A stretch of DNA of 64,000 nucleotides. Source: Microstegium vimineum. Its lineage: Eukaryota; Streptophyta; Magnoliopsida; Poales; Poaceae. The translations under genes and the position numbers were made by a program. Of this stretch, positions 11,600-23,369 are shown piece by piece. The first letter of the stretch is position 1. Every line of letters begins with the position of its first letter. The notes beneath the pieces are model-generated. The model searched no databases, was not told the origin of the DNA, and worked only from the letters and a program-made list of their open reading frames with translations. The stretch lies in contig CM039122.1 of assembly GCA_022036555.1 (NCBI GenBank), positions 5,944,289 to 6,008,288 of the forward strand. Direction: 5' to 3'.

Positions 11600-14351
11600 T
11601 CTGTCATAGTTCTTCCCACGTGCGGGTGAACAGGCAACCCAATCGTCGTCACGTCTTTAATGTACCTCATACACCAGTTGATTGACTCCTTGGTTGTGTA
11701 CGCCTCGATCATAGAACCTTCAGGGTAAGCACGGTTATGGACGTACCTGTTCAAGGTGGACATGAAGCACTCGTACATCCACATCTAGTGTAGGTACATT
11801 GGGCCCAATTGCTCGATCTGGTCAACCATGTGCATCATCAGGTGTGGCATAATGTCAAAGAAAGCCGGTGGAAAGCACATCTCGAGCTGACAGAGGGTCT
11901 CCACGATGAACTCCTTTAAGGCAGGCAACTCTGCCTTATCGATGACCTTCTGCGTGATGTAGTTAAAGAATTATGACATACGTGTTATCACCATCTTCAC
12001 ATATTCTGGACTGATAGATCTTATCAGTATTGGAAGGAACACCGTGAGCATGACGTGACAGTCATGTGAGTTGTAGCTGGTCATTGTGAGGTCTTTCATG
12101 GAGACCAGGCTCTTGATGTTGGAGGAGAAACCAGTCGGCACCTTGATACCCCTCATCAATTTGCAAAAAGTCACCTTCTCGGCATGCGTGAGGTTGTATG
12201 CAACCAATGGGATATCAACTCTGCCGTTATGAGGCTTTCCAGGGTGGAGTTCCTTTCTAATGCCCTGGTTGACAAGATCGGTCTGTGACTTGATCCCATC
12301 ATTCGTCTTGCCTGGGATGTCCAGCAGAACACCGATCGTGCTCTCAAACACATTCTTCTCTAGGTGCATACAGTCGATTGCATGGGGTGTATGAAATGTT
12401 TTCCAGTACGACAGGTACTTGAAGAAGATCGACTTCTTTTTGAAAGGGATGATTGGGACATTGTCATCAGGAGATGCTTCCTGCTTCTTGTCGCGCTTTC
12501 GCTTCCTAGTCGGTTTTGTCCCATCCTCTGGTCCTTTCTTCTTCTTACCGAACTCGATGTCATCCATATCCTTCACCATCTCATACACCTTTGGCCACCA
12601 CTTTGTCTCCGTCATTGGAAGTCATTCTGGCTCATCCTTATTGTCAAAGTATTCATTCATATCACTTCTTCTATACCTATGTTTGGCCTTAAGGAACCTT
12701 CTATACCGAGTGTACACCAGCTTGGTGGAACTCGAAAGGTAAGTGTAGCAAGTCCCGTCGATGCAAACTACACATCCAGTCTTCCCTTTGATCTGCCCCG
12801 ATAGTGAGAAGAGACCGGGGTAATCAGTGATGGTGACAAAGATGATGGCTTTAATTGTGAAGCTCTGCTTTTTGTACGCATCCATCATCTCGACCCCAAC
12901 ATCGAATAGCATCTGCATTTCCTCCATGAGCGGCTCTAGGAGGACATCTATATCATTGTCGGGCTGCCTCGGTCCAGAGATAAGCATCGTCAACATAAGG
13001 TACCTGCGCTTCAGACACACCCATGGAGGTAGGTTGTAGATGCTGAGGATGACTGGCCAAGTACTGTGCGAGCTGCTTAGCTCACCGAACGGGTTCATCC
13101 CATCGGTACTGAACGCAAACCGGACATGTCTGGGCTCGTCACGAAACTCGGGGTACTCCTTATCAAAATTCTTCCACTGCTGTGCATCGGAGGGGTGTCA
13201 TAGCTTGCCATCGTTCTTGACCCGATCAGGAGATGCATGCCATGACAGCAGCTTCGCATCCTCTGGATTCCTGAACAGTGCACGTAGACGATCAACCACA
13301 GGTAGGTACCACACGGATAGCGCGGGCTTTTCCTCAGCGTGTAACCTTCTTCTTCCTCGTCTTGCTGAGCTGAGATCTGCTTGGCCGTAGCACTAGGCTT
13401 CTTCTTCTTGTTGTTCGGAAGAATGTCGTCAGCATCCATGCGGCAACCGACATTCCTCTTGTACCGACTGAATCCATAGTGTGGACATTCCGTCATGTTC
13501 TCATACTTCTCGCCCCGGTACATGATGCAGTGGTTAGGGCAAGCATCAAACTTTCTAACTTTCATCGCCACTGGACGGATGAGCTTCTTCGCTCGATATG
13601 TATTAGCTTGCACCTTGTTACCTCTCGTAGGGTACGTCGTAGAAAGGTAGCTTAACAGCTCGTTGAAGCCAATGTCTGACCAACCATGTTGAGCCTTCAT
13701 CATCAGCATATGGAGGTTGAAACGGAGCACCGTGCACCCCTCCGGACATTTTCCACCATCCTGGTACAGAGGATCAATTGCCTCCTGCTTCATCTCCCTA
13801 AAATTATCCAACCACTTTGGGTTGCCATACATAACATCATCCTCGTCGATGTGGTTGACTAGATCCTCAAAGAGCTGGACATCTTTGGGTTCCCTCAGAG
13901 TAGCATCTTCAGTAGTGTCACCATCATCGGCACTATCATCATCTGGAATGTTCTCGAGCAATTCTTCAACTGTGATGTAGTCACGAGAATTGTTGCCATC
14001 GTCGGTGGCGGCTGGCACTGGAACGGAAGGTGGTGGTGGTCGAACATGATCTTGGTTGGTCGCCGTCGAAGAGCTCACTCCAGATACACCGCAACTCGCA
14101 TCGAGACTTTGTTCACCATGAGAAGTCCAAACCGTGTAACCCTCCATAAACCCATTGACAATCAGATGTGATTGCACCGTACCATCTGGGTAGCCTCTGA
14201 GGTTCCGGCATTTAGAACATGGATATACGGTTGTCGTCCGCTTCAAACTAGCACGATGAGCTTTCGCAGCTGCCATAAACTTCCTCAATTCGCTAAGGTA
14301 CCTAAGATCAAGCACTCCATCAATGTGGTACATCCATTCGGGCCTGTCCAT
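11600..14351 (-). pseudogene. TNP2-like CACTA transposase, broken
   Basis: Reads leftward from an ATG at 14351. Residues 1-75 form a transposase-associated domain (MDRPEWMYHIDGV..., with YPCSKCRN zinc-type cysteines). After an acidic linker comes the start of the Transposase_21 core (LRFNLHMLMMKAQHGWSD, KFDACPNHCIMYRGEKYE). The frame is lost at about 13320-13380; the core continues in another frame from about 13240 to 12622 (HVRFALSTDGMNPFGE, GPRQPDNDIDVLLEPL), then stops and continues at 12615-11971 (CMHLEKNVFESTIGVLLDI, DLTMTSYNSHDCHVM), and a DUF4218 tail (MWMYECFMSTLNRYV, RAYPEGSMIEAY) runs to about 11600. Several frame changes and stops mean no full-length transposase can be made. Confidence 0.85.
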
Positions 14352-14479
14352 CGTAGCTTAACACACGACAAAACAACAAAGTGATATATAAAAAAAACAT
14401 CTACTTCATGAATCTAGAGTACACACATGATGAGACATATCACAATAGTCATTGTGAGAATAAATGAGAAAATATAAAG

Positions 14480-14900
14480 GTGTGTGGAGCAATCATGTAC
14501 CTCTTATTTGTCCAATCCTCCCCAAATCAAAGCTCTAAAACTCAATTTGATGATTTAGTGAAAAAATCGGCAAGGTTATCCGCCCCCAACAAGATGAGAG
14601 ATCAAAATCGACAAAACTTTAGCCACACCGGTGAATCTAGAGTGAAAAACACATGTTTTATATGATCTAGACATGGATCTATAAAGAAACTAGACTAAAA
14701 ACACAAACTAGATCTAAATCCATGCATGTGGATCCCATGGATCTAGATCTAGATCCACATGAGGAGAATTGCACTAAAAAGAGAGAAAACGAGGGAGAAA
14801 GAGTGGTGGGAGAGCAATCATGTACCTCTATTTGTGTCCTACTCCCCCAAATCAAAGCTCTAAAACTGAATTTGAAGATTTGGTGAAAAATTCGGGCAAA
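14480..14900. repeat. Diverged direct repeat in the CACTA leader
   Basis: About 95 bases beginning GAGCAATCATGTACCTCT and including CAAATCAAAGCTCTAAAACT occur twice, at about 14487-14577 and 14812-14902, with the copies about 325 bases apart and some differences. Both lie between the transposase start codon and the subterminal repeats. They look like an old segmental duplication of the leader; no function is evident. Confidence 0.75.
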
Positions 14901-14964
14901 ACCTCCCCCCCCCCACGTTTTGCAAGAGGAGAAGTTGTGGGGAAGAAGGAGGGAGGGCTACTGC

Positions 14965-14972
14965 TATATATA
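14965..14972 (-). promoter_or_regulatory. TATA box candidate of the CACTA transposase
   Basis: A TATATATA stretch sits just inside the subterminal repeat block, about 220 bases from the transposon terminus, in the position expected for the transposase promoter read leftward. The distance to the ATG at 14351 implies a long leader or a leader intron. Supported by position only. Confidence 0.4.
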
Positions 14973-14983
14973 GGGAGGGGATA

Positions 14984-15176
14984 ACCGCAGCGGGCCACAT
15001 AATCCGCCCGCTGCGGTAGGTAAATGGATTTACCGCAGCGGTCGGATTATGCTGCCCGCTGCGTTCATTTACCGCAGCGGGCGGTTTATGTGGCCCGCTG
15101 CGGTAAATGGAATAACCGCAGCGGGCGCTTAAGATGTCTCCTTCCGGGCGCCTAAGGCCAACACTGCGGTAAATCA
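14984..15176. repeat. Subterminal repeats of the CACTA element
   Basis: The motif ACCGCAGCGGGC and its reverse complement GCCCGCTGCGGT alternate about eight times (for example near 14984, 15010, 15031, 15051, 15070, 15091, 15115 and 15166). Neighbouring opposite copies form palindromes. In En/Spm-type elements such subterminal arrays bind the element-encoded TNPA-like protein; here the binding role is inferred from the family, the repeats themselves are plain in the sequence. Confidence 0.85.
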
Positions 15177-15365
15177 TTCCTGTAGTAGTGTAAGTTCCTT
15201 CGATTAGTGGGAAACCAACATAAGAAATGGAACGCAAAATGGAGCTCAAACGCTACCAAACATGTCCAATATTCACACCGACCAAAACTCAAAACCACAT
15301 TTTTTTTAATTGGTCACCACAGAGCAACTTTAGGAGAAAAATCGAAAACCCTACAAATGGTGTAC

Positions 15366-16118
15366 CACTACTAAAAAAAGATTTACCGTGACCTTTTGAA
15401 AACACCCTCTGAACCGGACAGGAATTTCAACCCCTTCGGTTAATGACATTAACCGAGGTGGTCATTTTTTATTAACTGTAATCGAGGCGGGAACCCTTAA
15501 AATATCCATCTCGTTCAATAAATATTAAGCGAGACGGACATTCTATTTGTAACCGCCTCGGTAAATCAGGTCCAGCCAAAGCCCAAAACCCCCACTCTTC
15601 TCAGTCTTATATAAATAGCAGAGTTATGGTTTTCAACTCTCACCCTCTCCCACCCTCTCCCAACATGTCACACCTCCACGGATGGATAGATTTTTGTGCT
15701 CAAGATGAATGTGCACAAACAACTTGGTGAGAATAATTTTTAGATGTCCTTGCATATTTTGATCCAACGCAAAAGTCCCCAAAAGCTCGGATCCAAAGAA
15801 ACCACCAAAAATAAGTGAAGGTGATAACAGGAGAGGAAGAGCACCAAAACCAAATTAAAATGAAAATGACTCGGATATTGAATCTCAGAGGATTAGAGGA
15901 GGTTAAGGCATCCATTCCCACTTAGATCAGGTTTATAAAGTTGTTTTACGCATATGAATGATTTGGTTGAGCCATCTACGGATCACTACAAAAATCTAGA
16001 GGCTAGAAACCCTAACAAGGATAGAAGAAATGACTGACTCGAGAGATAAACTGTAGTGATGAGACTGAGTGGAAGAAACACATTTTATTTATAGGCCTAT
16101 TAAATTATTCCACTAGTG
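15366..16118. mobile_element. Small non-autonomous CACTA-like element
   Basis: Begins CACTACTAAAAAAAG, a CACTA-type terminus, and carries subterminal-looking repeats related to AACCGCCTCGGT in both orientations (about 15435-15570). No transposase is encoded. The right end is uncertain: the last five bases TAGTG at about 16114-16118 match a CACTA terminus but the rest of the inverted repeat is not clear, and the assembly gap follows within a few bases. Confidence 0.45.
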
Positions 16119-16122
16119 CTAC

Positions 16123-16222
16123 NNNNNNNNNNNNNNNNNNNNNNNNNNNNNNNNNNNNNNNNNNNNNNNNNNNNNNNNNNNNNNNNNNNNNNNNNNNNNN
16201 NNNNNNNNNNNNNNNNNNNNNN
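16123..16222. other. Assembly gap (100 N)
   Basis: Exactly one hundred undetermined bases, the usual placeholder for a gap of unknown length. The sequence to the left is transposon, to the right it is the middle of a P450 gene. Confidence 0.99.
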
Positions 16223-16312
16223 CGGGCATTTTTAAATTTTATGTTATGGTTTCTATTTCTTCCTATCTACAGCAAATTAAGTTCATGAATTTCATGGTTT
16301 GTGTTGTGACAG

Positions 16313-19262
16313 CTTCGAGATGACCTTATGACGATGCTTATTGCTGGACATGAAACAACTGCTGCTGTTTTGACATGGTCTGTTTTTTTGCTAGCCCAGG
16401 TACAGAGATGTTATCACAGAATTCTTCAAGTAATTAAATTTTTTTTCATGAATATGTATGGTCATACTGTGATGTCATGCAGAGCCCTACCAAGATGAGA
16501 AAAGCCCAGGCAGAGGTTGATTCTGTTCTCAGCAATGGCGCAATTACTGTTGAATCCCTCAAGAAACTGGAGTATGTCACCTGTACCATTATTTTGAATT
16601 CAACTAGCACTGATTCTTTTATTTTCCATTTCTTGAGGGACAAGTCATAAGTGTATAATGCTTAACTATATCATCAGATTATTGATTGATAAAAAATATG
16701 ATCAGATTATTAACAATAGTATATCCATGGCATCCGACTTGTCTGAAATTACTAGCTATATTTATACATCTGAAATGAATTTGCCTTCCTCTCATGAAAC
16801 CTTTGCATTGCCCTCTAGGTACATAAAACTGATTATTCTTGAAGCTCTTCGCTTATATCCTCAGCCACCATTGTTAATCAGGCGTTCTCTCCGGCCAGAC
16901 AAGTTGCCAGGTACCATCTTCTCTGTAATGTCATAAGTTCTTTCCCAAACAATACAAGGGTGTTTAGTGGTCATTTGAGTGGCCATTTAGATTAGTTTGG
17001 TTGAAGTCACTGTTCTTGTCACTGGTGTCTCTGTTAATTAATAGGCTGTGATTGGGTGTGTGTTTGAGTGTGCCGGTGTGGTGTAACTTCTTTATTCTTC
17101 TTCTTCTTAATGCAATGATACATAGCTCTCCTGCATATTCAAGAAAAAAAGGATGTTAAATGGTTGTTGGGTAATTGGGCAGATGCATGGCTTATGTTGT
17201 GAAGGCCGACGGGCATGTCATCAGCACAGAAACTCGGATTAAATAATACCTGTATTCTCACTAACCCCTACAAAGCGGCTGGGGTTTGCGCGTGGCTAGC
17301 GTATCCACGTTGCTGACAAAATTTCCCGTAGCCCAATACCTCATTTTACTGTACCTTGCCCACATGTCGCAGTCTATGGAATGGGGAGAAAAATATCTTC
17401 CTTGGATTAAATAATACCTGTATTATCATTTGATAAAGAAAGCCTCCATACCATTAATTTCAACTCATGAAAATGTGGACAGGATACCTTCCATTATTGT
17501 AAACTTTTTTTGTTGTAACTCGTATGCACATCAGAGCGGATGTAGTATAGTTGCATGGGGGTACAGCTGTACCCACAAATTTTTTGGTGAAAATACTAAT
17601 TATGTATAGATATAATACATTATATATCTAGAACACCTTATCAAATAGCAATTCTTTAAGCTCAAATACTCATTGTGCGGAAAAATAGCCTACAGTTCTT
17701 CTGAAGCTCAGGAGGCAGGAGCCCAAAATGAGCCAATGCACATAACACAAGTAGAAGATAAATGTGAAAGAACAAGTTAGGAAAAGTATATATGACTTTT
17801 TTTTCTCTTCCAAACAATTAAAATTTGTGAAGTTTCAGTCTTGATCTTGTTTAATAATCGGTCAATGCTTAGAAAAAATCATCCGTAAATTAGTCAATAA
17901 GTAAAAAAAATTACTTTCTAGAATGTCATGGCATTAAGAGGACCAATGATCTAGCTTTTTTATGGACTGCTCAATGAAGCATAAAAGATTTCTTCATCCA
18001 CTCTGAATCAGCTCATTAAGGATAACGAAGAAGCAAGTAACTAATATGCTTACCTTGGTGATGACTACCTTTGTATACATGCAGATGAATGTTGGTAAAT
18101 TGTATCCTTAGATCAACACACCTAACTATTTTATCGTAATTCGGTTGTTGGTCCTTATTACACTGATAGCGAATTGCACCACTTAGGTCCATACCCCCAT
18201 GATTTAAATCCTTGATCCGCTACTGATGCACATTACTTCATGGCATGAGGTTCCGGCCAGCCCATTAGGGTGCCGACCAGCCCATTAGGGCACCTATTCT
18301 AACACGGTCTAAATTTCTGTATGTGGAAGTAGTTTTATTTCACTGCGTATTTGGATTGCACCTAGGTATGAGAATCCGCCAAAGTGATCCCGTTCTTGTA
18401 AAAATGTATACCATGGTTTCTAGTCAGTCCTTGATGTCTGTTCTTCCCATCTATGTCTCTGATTTGATCTCACTAGATGCATCCTAGTACTGTGATATTT
18501 GTAGAAACTTTGTGTTTGTTTTCAATGAATTAGTTTAGTGACTAGCAGAGTACGTTGCCTTCACTGGTACATGCCTTCTAACTCTGCACTGATCTCTATT
18601 TACCCAGGTGGGTACAATGGAGCAAAAGAGGGATATGAGATACCAGCTGGGACTGATATATTTGTTTCGGTGAGTTTAGGCAACTGCAGTTTTGAAATTG
18701 CTTGGATAGGACAGTGCAACACAAATGGCTATAATTTGACTTCACTATATAAGGTTCAGTCCAGTCAAAGCCATTGCTCGACTTATAGTAAATTCTGGCA
18801 CTGCAGATATACAACCTCCACAGATCCCCATATTTTTGGGACCGGCCAAATGAATTTGAACCCGAGAGGTTTTCAGTTCCAAAGAAGGATGAGAGCATAG
18901 AAGGCTGGTCTGGTTTTGATCCTGACAGGAGTCCTGGTGCAATGTACCCCAATGAGGTCAGGTTCAACATTTTTTTCTCTTCGACTGCTACATGAATTTA
19001 TTCCCTGTATAAGAAATTAAGAACATATCAATTTACTCTTTACCAGATCATAGCGGACTTTGCTTTCCTTCCCTTTGGCGGTGGGCCCCGCAAATGCGTG
19101 GGGGACCAATTCGCGCTCCTGGAGTCGACGGTAGCTCTGGCCCTGCTGCTGCGGAAGTTTGATGTGGAGCTGAGAGGGTCGCCCGACGAAGTAGAGATGG
19201 TGACAGGCGCCACGATCCACACAAAGAACGGGCTGTGGTGCAGACTGAGGAAAAGGACTTGA
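16313..19262 (+). CDS. CYP97B: Cytochrome P450 of the CYP97B type, 3' part only
   Basis: Six exons are visible: 16313-16399, 16483-16571, 16819-16910, 18608-18669, 18807-18956 and 19047-19262 (TGA), giving 231 residues in frame with GT-AG introns. Motifs in order: the I-helix AGHETT (exon 1), the K-helix ExxR in LEALRLYP (exon 3), the PERF-type segment EPERF (exon 5), and the heme-binding loop FGGGPRKCVGD with the cysteine ligand at 19095-19097. The ending (GATIHTKNGLWCRLRKRT) and the EGWSGFDPDRSPGAMYPNE insert match CYP97B rather than the CYP97A or CYP97C carotene hydroxylases. CYP97 proteins act in plastids and CYP97A/C hydroxylate carotenoids; the substrate of CYP97B is less settled. A P450 of this family has about 580 residues, so the first 60% is missing, lost in the assembly gap or displaced by the CACTA-rich region. 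Whether the gene is intact in the plant cannot be told. Confidence 0.88.
17040..17148 (+). mobile_element. LINE (L1-type) 3' end remnant in P450 intron
   Basis: The stretch ends TTAATGCAATGATACATAGCTCTCCTGCATATTCAAG followed by a short A run, the characteristic 3' tail of grass L1-type LINEs. The 5' part is truncated. It lies in the third visible intron of the P450 gene. Confidence 0.6.
17532..18225. mobile_element. Non-autonomous hAT element in P450 intron
   Basis: The element begins CAGAGCGGATGTAG and ends CTTGATCCGCTACTG (inverted: CAGTAGCGGATCAAG), so its termini are inverted repeats, and the similarity continues inward (CATGGGGGTA on both sides). It is flanked by a perfect 8 bp duplication ATGCACAT (17524-17531 and 18226-18233), the length made by hAT transposases. 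No transposase ORF is present. It accounts for about 40% of the large P450 intron. Confidence 0.88.
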
Positions 19263-22200
19263 TCAAACATAGCTTACACTGAGAAGTAGCTCTCATTCTT
19301 GACTTCTGAAATTTCTGATATGCTTTAGGCAAGTTAAACAGCCTCATGAACAGTGGATGGGAATCATGTACATTGAAACATTTGTTGTAGCGCAATAGGG
19401 ACAACCATTTCTGCATATATATATGATCTATTTCAGCTTGACATTCTGGTGCAAGTACTGCTTGCATAGTTGCATGCATGCACCTAAAAACACCTGTACA
19501 CGCACTTCATGCCAACCAAACTGATGAGACAGCAGCAGAGGTAGCGTAAGCCACTCTCTGTCTCGGCTGAGGTGTCCCGTTTCTTGTGATCTCTGAACTC
19601 AGGTAACCTGATCTTGTCCTGTTAACCAAGTTAGGTTTCAGTGATGTGTTTTCTTGGCTTGGCAGTTGGCAGGTAGCATTATCATCGTCAGTTCATCACC
19701 AAAGCTGGGTCATGCAGCAGCTGATGCGTTGCTGTGCCGTGCCGCCACGGGATGCATGCAGCGCAGGGAACAAGAAGCCCACAGGAATGAACAACACGGC
19801 CGGATCGATCTGACGGTGCAGACAGCGACGGGTAAGCAGGCTGCTCACCATGAACTTTTGTTTCTTTCTTTCTTCTCCACGGGGTGTCGTATATTCGTAC
19901 GTGCCATAATTATTGTGCTGGCATACTCGCTACGTGTGCCTGCGCGCGCGCGCTCTTCTTTGACGGCGAAAATTCGCTGCGGTTGAACTGGAATTTTTTT
20001 GCTCGGCTCGTAGCCCCTTGGTTTCAAGCCCAAAGCCGCACGTTCCTGCGACCTTTGCGGTCAGCAAATTCGCTGTCGTACGAGCTGTATGTATTTGGGA
20101 AGGATGGCCGAGTAAGTTTATTCAAATCTGGGCTGACAGTGAAAGCCCTTCAGCCTTGTCGTGTTTACTGACTCGGGGTAAAAAACAGTGATACCGACTT
20201 CGGTTGTGGTCTTCAGGCCAGGCCAAGCACAAGGGGAGAAAAGAACTCCGACTCATGTGAAGAGAGATGCCCCCACCCCAAGCAGGGCCATGACATTGCA
20301 ATTAAGGTCGAAAAAGCCACTGAATTAGGTACTTAATCATGCTCCCATATGCTTAAACTGTAAGTAAATCTCAAATAAAACTTACTTTCCTGCTTAACTG
20401 AATGGTGAAGCTCCTGTCCTGATTCCTGAATGAAAAGAAAAGGAAGAAAAATGGCAGGTTCCTTGCCTATGACCTTGCCCAGAGGTTTGACTACCATGGC
20501 GGTCTATGCATGGTGTTTGCTAGTCGACTGCCTAATTTAGGGGAGCTTGGATTTGTGAGGAGAAACTTCTATAGAGGATCAGATCAGCCTCTGGACCCAT
20601 CATGATATATGCACTTTATATATGATGGAATCGTTGAAGTTAGAACTCCCGCTCTAGAACGACTTGAACTTTCAACGGCATATGCTCCTTTGGATTTCCC
20701 CCATTTTCTTGTTGGGCTCGTGGGATATGGGGCCTGGTGGACTGGCTCAAAACTTTAGGACCAAGCAAGTAAAGATATGGTAAACCTTCGGTTTATCTGA
20801 TTTGCCACTATTATCCCAATCCAATTAGCAGCAAAATCTGTGAATTTAGAAGTGAGAAGTTTTTTTTTGTCTATTGTCTTGTAAGTTTGAGCACACTGAA
20901 ATGGAAAGTGGTGTTAGCAATGGTAAAAGGACATGGTAAGTTGTTTAGACCTGGCCAAGGAGGTGTGACGTAGGAACATCACACAGAGACAGGTGAAATG
21001 AAAGCTGCCATTGACATGGGTGGGAAGGGCGAAAGCACTAGGAAAAATCTTTACTGAATAATTCTACTACTACCACCGAAGATGACGGGTTGCTAGAGCA
21101 GGTATATCATGAAGACGTTGAAGCGTGACTTGGCGCTATCTCATCTGTAGAGTTGAATTATCCAAAATTACTGTAACTTATGAGTGAAGCTGAAGCAATG
21201 ATTCAACTAGACATTCATGAGCACGTGTGCCAAACAATGTCCCGTAAGACGACACAGAGGGTACAGTAGATCACATTCAAGAAACAAGGTAATCTTTGTA
21301 GGCGAGCAAACGACGCCCAAATTCGTGATAGGGTGCACGCAGCACAAGCATGTTTGTCGCCAATTCAATTATTAATCTCTTTCACTTCTCGAAGAAAATA
21401 TAATCATGTAATGAAAACCCTTGGCAGTTGAAATTGTACTAAACTACAACCACCCAATTTTCCGTCATGTACCTCACCTGGTTATCTTGGACGCTGTTGA
21501 AGGCTGCACAGAAGTTCAAGTTGGGCATCTAGGCATCAACCAGGTTTTTTTTTTTTTTTTTTTTTTTTTGGCGACGAAGTCATCAACCAGGATTCTAGAT
21601 AGCTCGATATAACGCACAGGGCATACATAGGTGATAGGCCAACTCCCCTGCTTGCTTCTCCGCACCAATCAACAGTTGAAAGGTCAACTTCCTGGTGGGG
21701 TCCGGTCCACACCAAATCCTAACCATACCCTATCCTTTCTTCTTCCTGTGCTTGTTTTGTACAGTATTATATTCTATGTATAAGCTCACATGTGGTAAAA
21801 CAGTGACCGTGACAGGTAATAATACTCAATTACCTATGACTTGCGGGTCATTTTCTTAGCCTGAGTGACGGTAGATGAAACCTGTTCTTCTTTACGCAGT
21901 ATCTGAAAGCACCACCATCGTCTACTGTTTTTACAGACCACATGTGAGAAGCCAAGTACCTTTCAGGTCAAAAGCTTGTCACCAAATTTTCCAGTTATGC
22001 ATGCATAATGGTAACTTTGTTACCTTTCGAAATTCAAAGACGAACATGTGATGCAGGATGGGTCAAAGAATATGTATATGATGGGCTTGTTTGGTTAATT
22101 GGTGTCTTGACAAATTTGCCAATCAAGGCAACAACATCCGCCCACAGGCAACCAAATTTGGACGTCTGGGATGATGACCGTACCAAACAAATTTTCTAGG

Positions 22201-22430
22201 GTCTAAACCAAACAAGGCCATCTGAAGTTATGCAATTCTTGAAGTCAAAATTTGAGGTGCTATATATGTCGATGTTTGCATGTGTCTAGGATCAATCTAT
22301 ATAATCTTTGACCTATAATTTGGTAAATATTTTTTTCACTATTGTAATACAAAATTGTTACTGTTAGATATTTATACTCAAATGTACCATCCAATTGCTA
22401 TAACTTATAAGTTTGTAATCACAAATAATA

Positions 22431-22693
22431 CTCCCACTGTTTAGAAATGATAGGCGCATTTGGTCATAGGAGAAGTCATACAAAATAAATTTTGACCTAA
22501 AGATTCTCTTATAGTACACAGTCAATTGCTAAAAAAATCAATATTATCTTAGATCCACTTTGAACACAAATCTATTGATGCAACTTAATGCCCTAAATTT
22601 GCACATAGTTTAACTAATTATTGGTCAAACTCTGTAAAATTTGACTTTTCCTCTATCAAACGTGTATCATTTCTATTTTCTAGATGGATGGAG
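22431..22693. mobile_element. Stowaway-type MITE
   Basis: Starts CTCCCACTGTTTAGAAATGATA after a TA, and ends TATCATTTCTATTTTCTAGATGGATGGAG, giving inverted termini that share CTCC and GAAATGATA. The right-hand TA duplication appears mutated (CA). Internal sequence is AT-rich and non-coding. Confidence 0.7.
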
Positions 22694-23268
22694 CATAATA
22701 TAAAATAAAGTGAATGTTCAGATTTAATGTTCAAACTGTAATTTAGAAGGATCGTGCTTGGAGCTTGGTATGTCACACTGTGCCTTATAAACTATAGATG
22801 AAGAGAGAGTAGAAGAAACATTCAACTTTCACCTGATGGGGTTTATGATTTAATTACATATAAATCTCAGCATGTCAGACTCTGCTGAGATCGATGTTGG
22901 GTTAACAAAAGCATAGGAAAAAGATGCTGAGATCGGTGTTGATTGATGGGGAACATGCATGTGAGGTGCGAAGTGTGGAGGAAAAGAATATCCCAATCCA
23001 GTCAACCCATTGACTCGTGCCATATCGTCAGCTCACACGTCAGGGTCCTGTCCGCATCTGCTGCTGGGTCCCACCGCAAACTTCCGGCTGATCGGGCGGC
23101 CGGAGCACGCTGGAGGACACTGGAGTCATTTGAAAATGCTGATCGCGCGTTTAAGCTTTTTAATCAAAAGTTGCACCTTGCTCAAGATTGGAATAAAAGG
23201 GCGAAACGGAATGTGAAATTGCAGTCGGTTAATTCAGCTAGCTTGTCTCGCTGAACTTTTTACATATA

Positions 23269-23369
23269 CTTCATACGTTAAAAATTATAAGCACACTAAT
23301 TTTGCTACATATATAACTAGATACAATTTCAGAGTTATAGCAACTTACAATTTGGTGGAATGGAGAAAG
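23269..23369. mobile_element. Degenerate Stowaway-like MITE
   Basis: A 101 bp segment flanked by TA on both sides, with a left end CTTCATACGTT and a right end AATGGAGAAAG. The inverted match is weak, so this is a decayed copy at best. Confidence 0.4.

Larger units (their letters stand above)
7191..15190 (-). mobile_element. CACTA (En/Spm-type) DNA transposon, decayed and nested
   Basis: The 5' terminus, read leftward, is CACTACTACAGGAAT at 15190, a standard CACTA terminal inverted repeat. Just inside lies a block of alternating inverted subterminal repeats (14984-15176), then a TNP2-like transposase on the minus strand. The body is interrupted by an LTR-like insertion (7826-11577). The 3' end is not seen: the gypsy element occupies the region left of about 7.2 kb, so the other TIR is either left of the window or lost. 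The left boundary given is therefore where recognisable CACTA sequence stops, not a true end. Confidence 0.8.
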
